From Myxococcales bacterium (GTDB lineage Bacteria; Myxococcota; Polyangia; Nannocystales; Nannocystaceae): 64,000 bases of DNA. Below are positions 63,168 to 64,000 of the stretch, in pieces (within the stretch, counting starts at the first letter, position 1; each line of letters starts with the position of its first letter). The stretch is from the NCBI GenBank assembly GCA_016793465.1, contig JAEUJW010000008.1, forward strand, positions 124,001 through 188,000, given 5' to 3'. The translations under genes were made by a program, and so were the position numbers. The notes under the pieces were generated by a model. That model had not been told where the DNA came from. It saw only the letters and a list, made by a program, of their open reading frames with translations, and did no database searches.

Positions 63168-64000
63168 ATGGTCTATCGCCGTCGCCTCCTCGCCCTGCTC
63201 GCGCCCGCTCTGGCCTGCTCGTTCGACGGCTCCGGCGTGATCACGGCCGGCCAGGCCGAGTCGTCGAGCGGCGAGGTCGGCTCTTCGTCGACGAGCGACG
63301 GCCCGCCGCCGACCACCACCACCACCCCCGACGAGACCACCGCGACGCCGACCACCAGCGGCCCGACCGCACCGCCGACGAGCGACCCGACGCTCGCGAC
63401 GACCGCGACCGACGACGCGACCACCGCGCCCGTCGACCCGACGACCGGCACCGGCACCGACACAACCACCGGCGCGCCGACCTGCGGCGACGGCCTGGCC
63501 GAGCCGCCCGAGGCCTGCGACGCCGCCGACCTCGCCGGCCAGACCTGCGCCGACTTCGGCCTCGTCGACGGCGCGCTCGCCTGCACGCCCGAGTGCACGA
63601 TCGACGTCACCGGCTGCATGCAGCCGCGCACCTGCAACAACGGCGCGCTCGACCCCGGCGAGGTGTGCGACGGCGACGACCTCGGCGGGGCCACCTGCGA
63701 GTCGCTCGGCCACGTCGGCGGCACGCTCGTCTGCGTCGACTGCGTGCACGACACCTCCGGCTGCAAGGACGTGCCCGAGGACTGGTACGACGAGCAGTTC
63801 AAGCGCCGCCGCAAGCTGACGGTCGCCAAGGACAGCGTCGCCGGCGCGCACACCGACTTCCCGCTCGCGCTGCAGACCGAGGATATGGCGCTCGTCGCCG
63901 ACCTCGGCGACCCCGACAAGCTGGTGTTCACCACGCTGGACGGCGCCGTGCTCGCCCACGAGATCGCGCTCGCCGAGGCCGACCGCCTGGTCGCGTGGGT
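63168..64000 (+). CDS. Cys-containing lipoprotein with DUF2341-like region (3' partial)
   Basis: Open to the end of the window with no stop, so the gene is truncated here; 277 residues are visible. MVYRRRLLALLAPALACSF gives a lipobox (ALAC), then a Thr/Asp/Pro-rich linker of about 80 residues. Two Cys modules follow (CGDGLAEPPEACDAAD, CNNGALDPGEVCDGDD) like the DUF4215 family, and then FKRRRKLTVAKDSVAGAHTDFPLALQ...DKLVFTTLDGAVLAHEIALAEAD, which matches the DUF2341 carbohydrate-binding-like fold. It is probably a surface adhesin. The start ATG at 63168 is chosen because the signal peptide follows it directly. Confidence 0.78.
   Translation, partial: MVYRRRLLALLAPALACSFDGSGVITAGQAESSSGEVGSSSTSDGPPPTTTTTPDETTATPTTSGPTAPPTSDPTLATTATDDATTAPVDPTTGTGTDTTTGAPTCGDGLAEPPEACDAADLAGQTCADFGLVDGALACTPECTIDVTGCMQPRTCNNGALDPGEVCDGDDLGGATCESLGHVGGTLVCVDCVHDTSGCKDVPEDWYDEQFKRRRKLTVAKDSVAGAHTDFPLALQTEDMALVADLGDPDKLVFTTLDGAVLAHEIALAEADRLVAW

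Overview
The window is a very GC-rich (by eye above 70%) chromosomal segment from a myxobacterium, most likely of the Nannocystis/Enhygromyxa type. The evidence is the content: eukaryotic-type Ser/Thr kinases fused to WD40 or formylglycine-enzyme-like domains, many secreted lipoproteins with Thr/Asp-rich or Pro-rich linkers, Cys-rich CGDG...CDDGN repeat proteins, a Roadblock-like protein and a histone-H1-like protein. Both strands are densely coded, starts and stops often overlap (ATGA, GTGA, TGATG), and no tRNA, rRNA, insertion sequence, prophage or CRISPR array was seen. The taxonomic call is inference from gene style, not from a marker comparison.

Layout. 1-5 kb: a PP2C phosphatase/cyclic-nucleotide-binding fusion (5' end missing), cytidine deaminase and a kinase-WD40 protein. 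5-13.7 kb: valS, a response regulator, a methyltransferase, a prepilin-like protein and cmk-rpsA. 13.8-20.3 kb: a DUF4266/DUF3570 outer-membrane pair, a Roadblock-like protein, ferredoxin, two tandem flippase-like membrane proteins, a lipoprotein, a crotonase and a YqeY protein. 20.3-24.6 kb: a kinase fused to a formylglycine-enzyme-like domain, divergent from a large secreted repeat protein. 24.6-32 kb: an apparently iron-regulated locus. A Fur-box-like site at 30820 separates a lipoprotein gene from a five-gene operon: surface lipoprotein, FecA-like TonB receptor, PepSY membrane protein, ACL5-like aminopropyltransferase and GshF/CphA-like ATP-grasp ligase. 32-41.7 kb: a phosphatase, acyl-CoA dehydrogenase plus APH-like kinase, a P460-like cytochrome, a CPBP protease, an H1-like DNA-binding protein, a soluble chemoreceptor-like protein and gltX. 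41.7-47.2 kb: a flavin monooxygenase, a PNK-like kinase overlapping a Thg1-like polymerase (candidate RNA repair), pirin, an App1-like phosphatase and an EF-G-domain-IV-like protein. 47.2-64 kb: secreted/lipoprotein genes, two metallopeptidases, rsmD, an aminotransferase, an FAD oxidoreductase, serA-cbiX, an OmpA/TSP3 protein, two putative thiol-protease-fold proteins and a lipoprotein running off the end.

The strongest candidates for something undescribed are (i) the iron locus, where polyamine-type chemistry and an amide-forming ligase are translationally coupled to a siderophore receptor and a probable reductase partner, suggesting a polyamine-carboxylate metallophore; (ii) the PNK-Thg1 pair; and (iii) an 18-bp imperfect palindrome (CCTGtCCccgcGGaCAGc) present about 24 times in 64 kb, in all reading frames and between genes, far above the chance expectation I estimated by hand.
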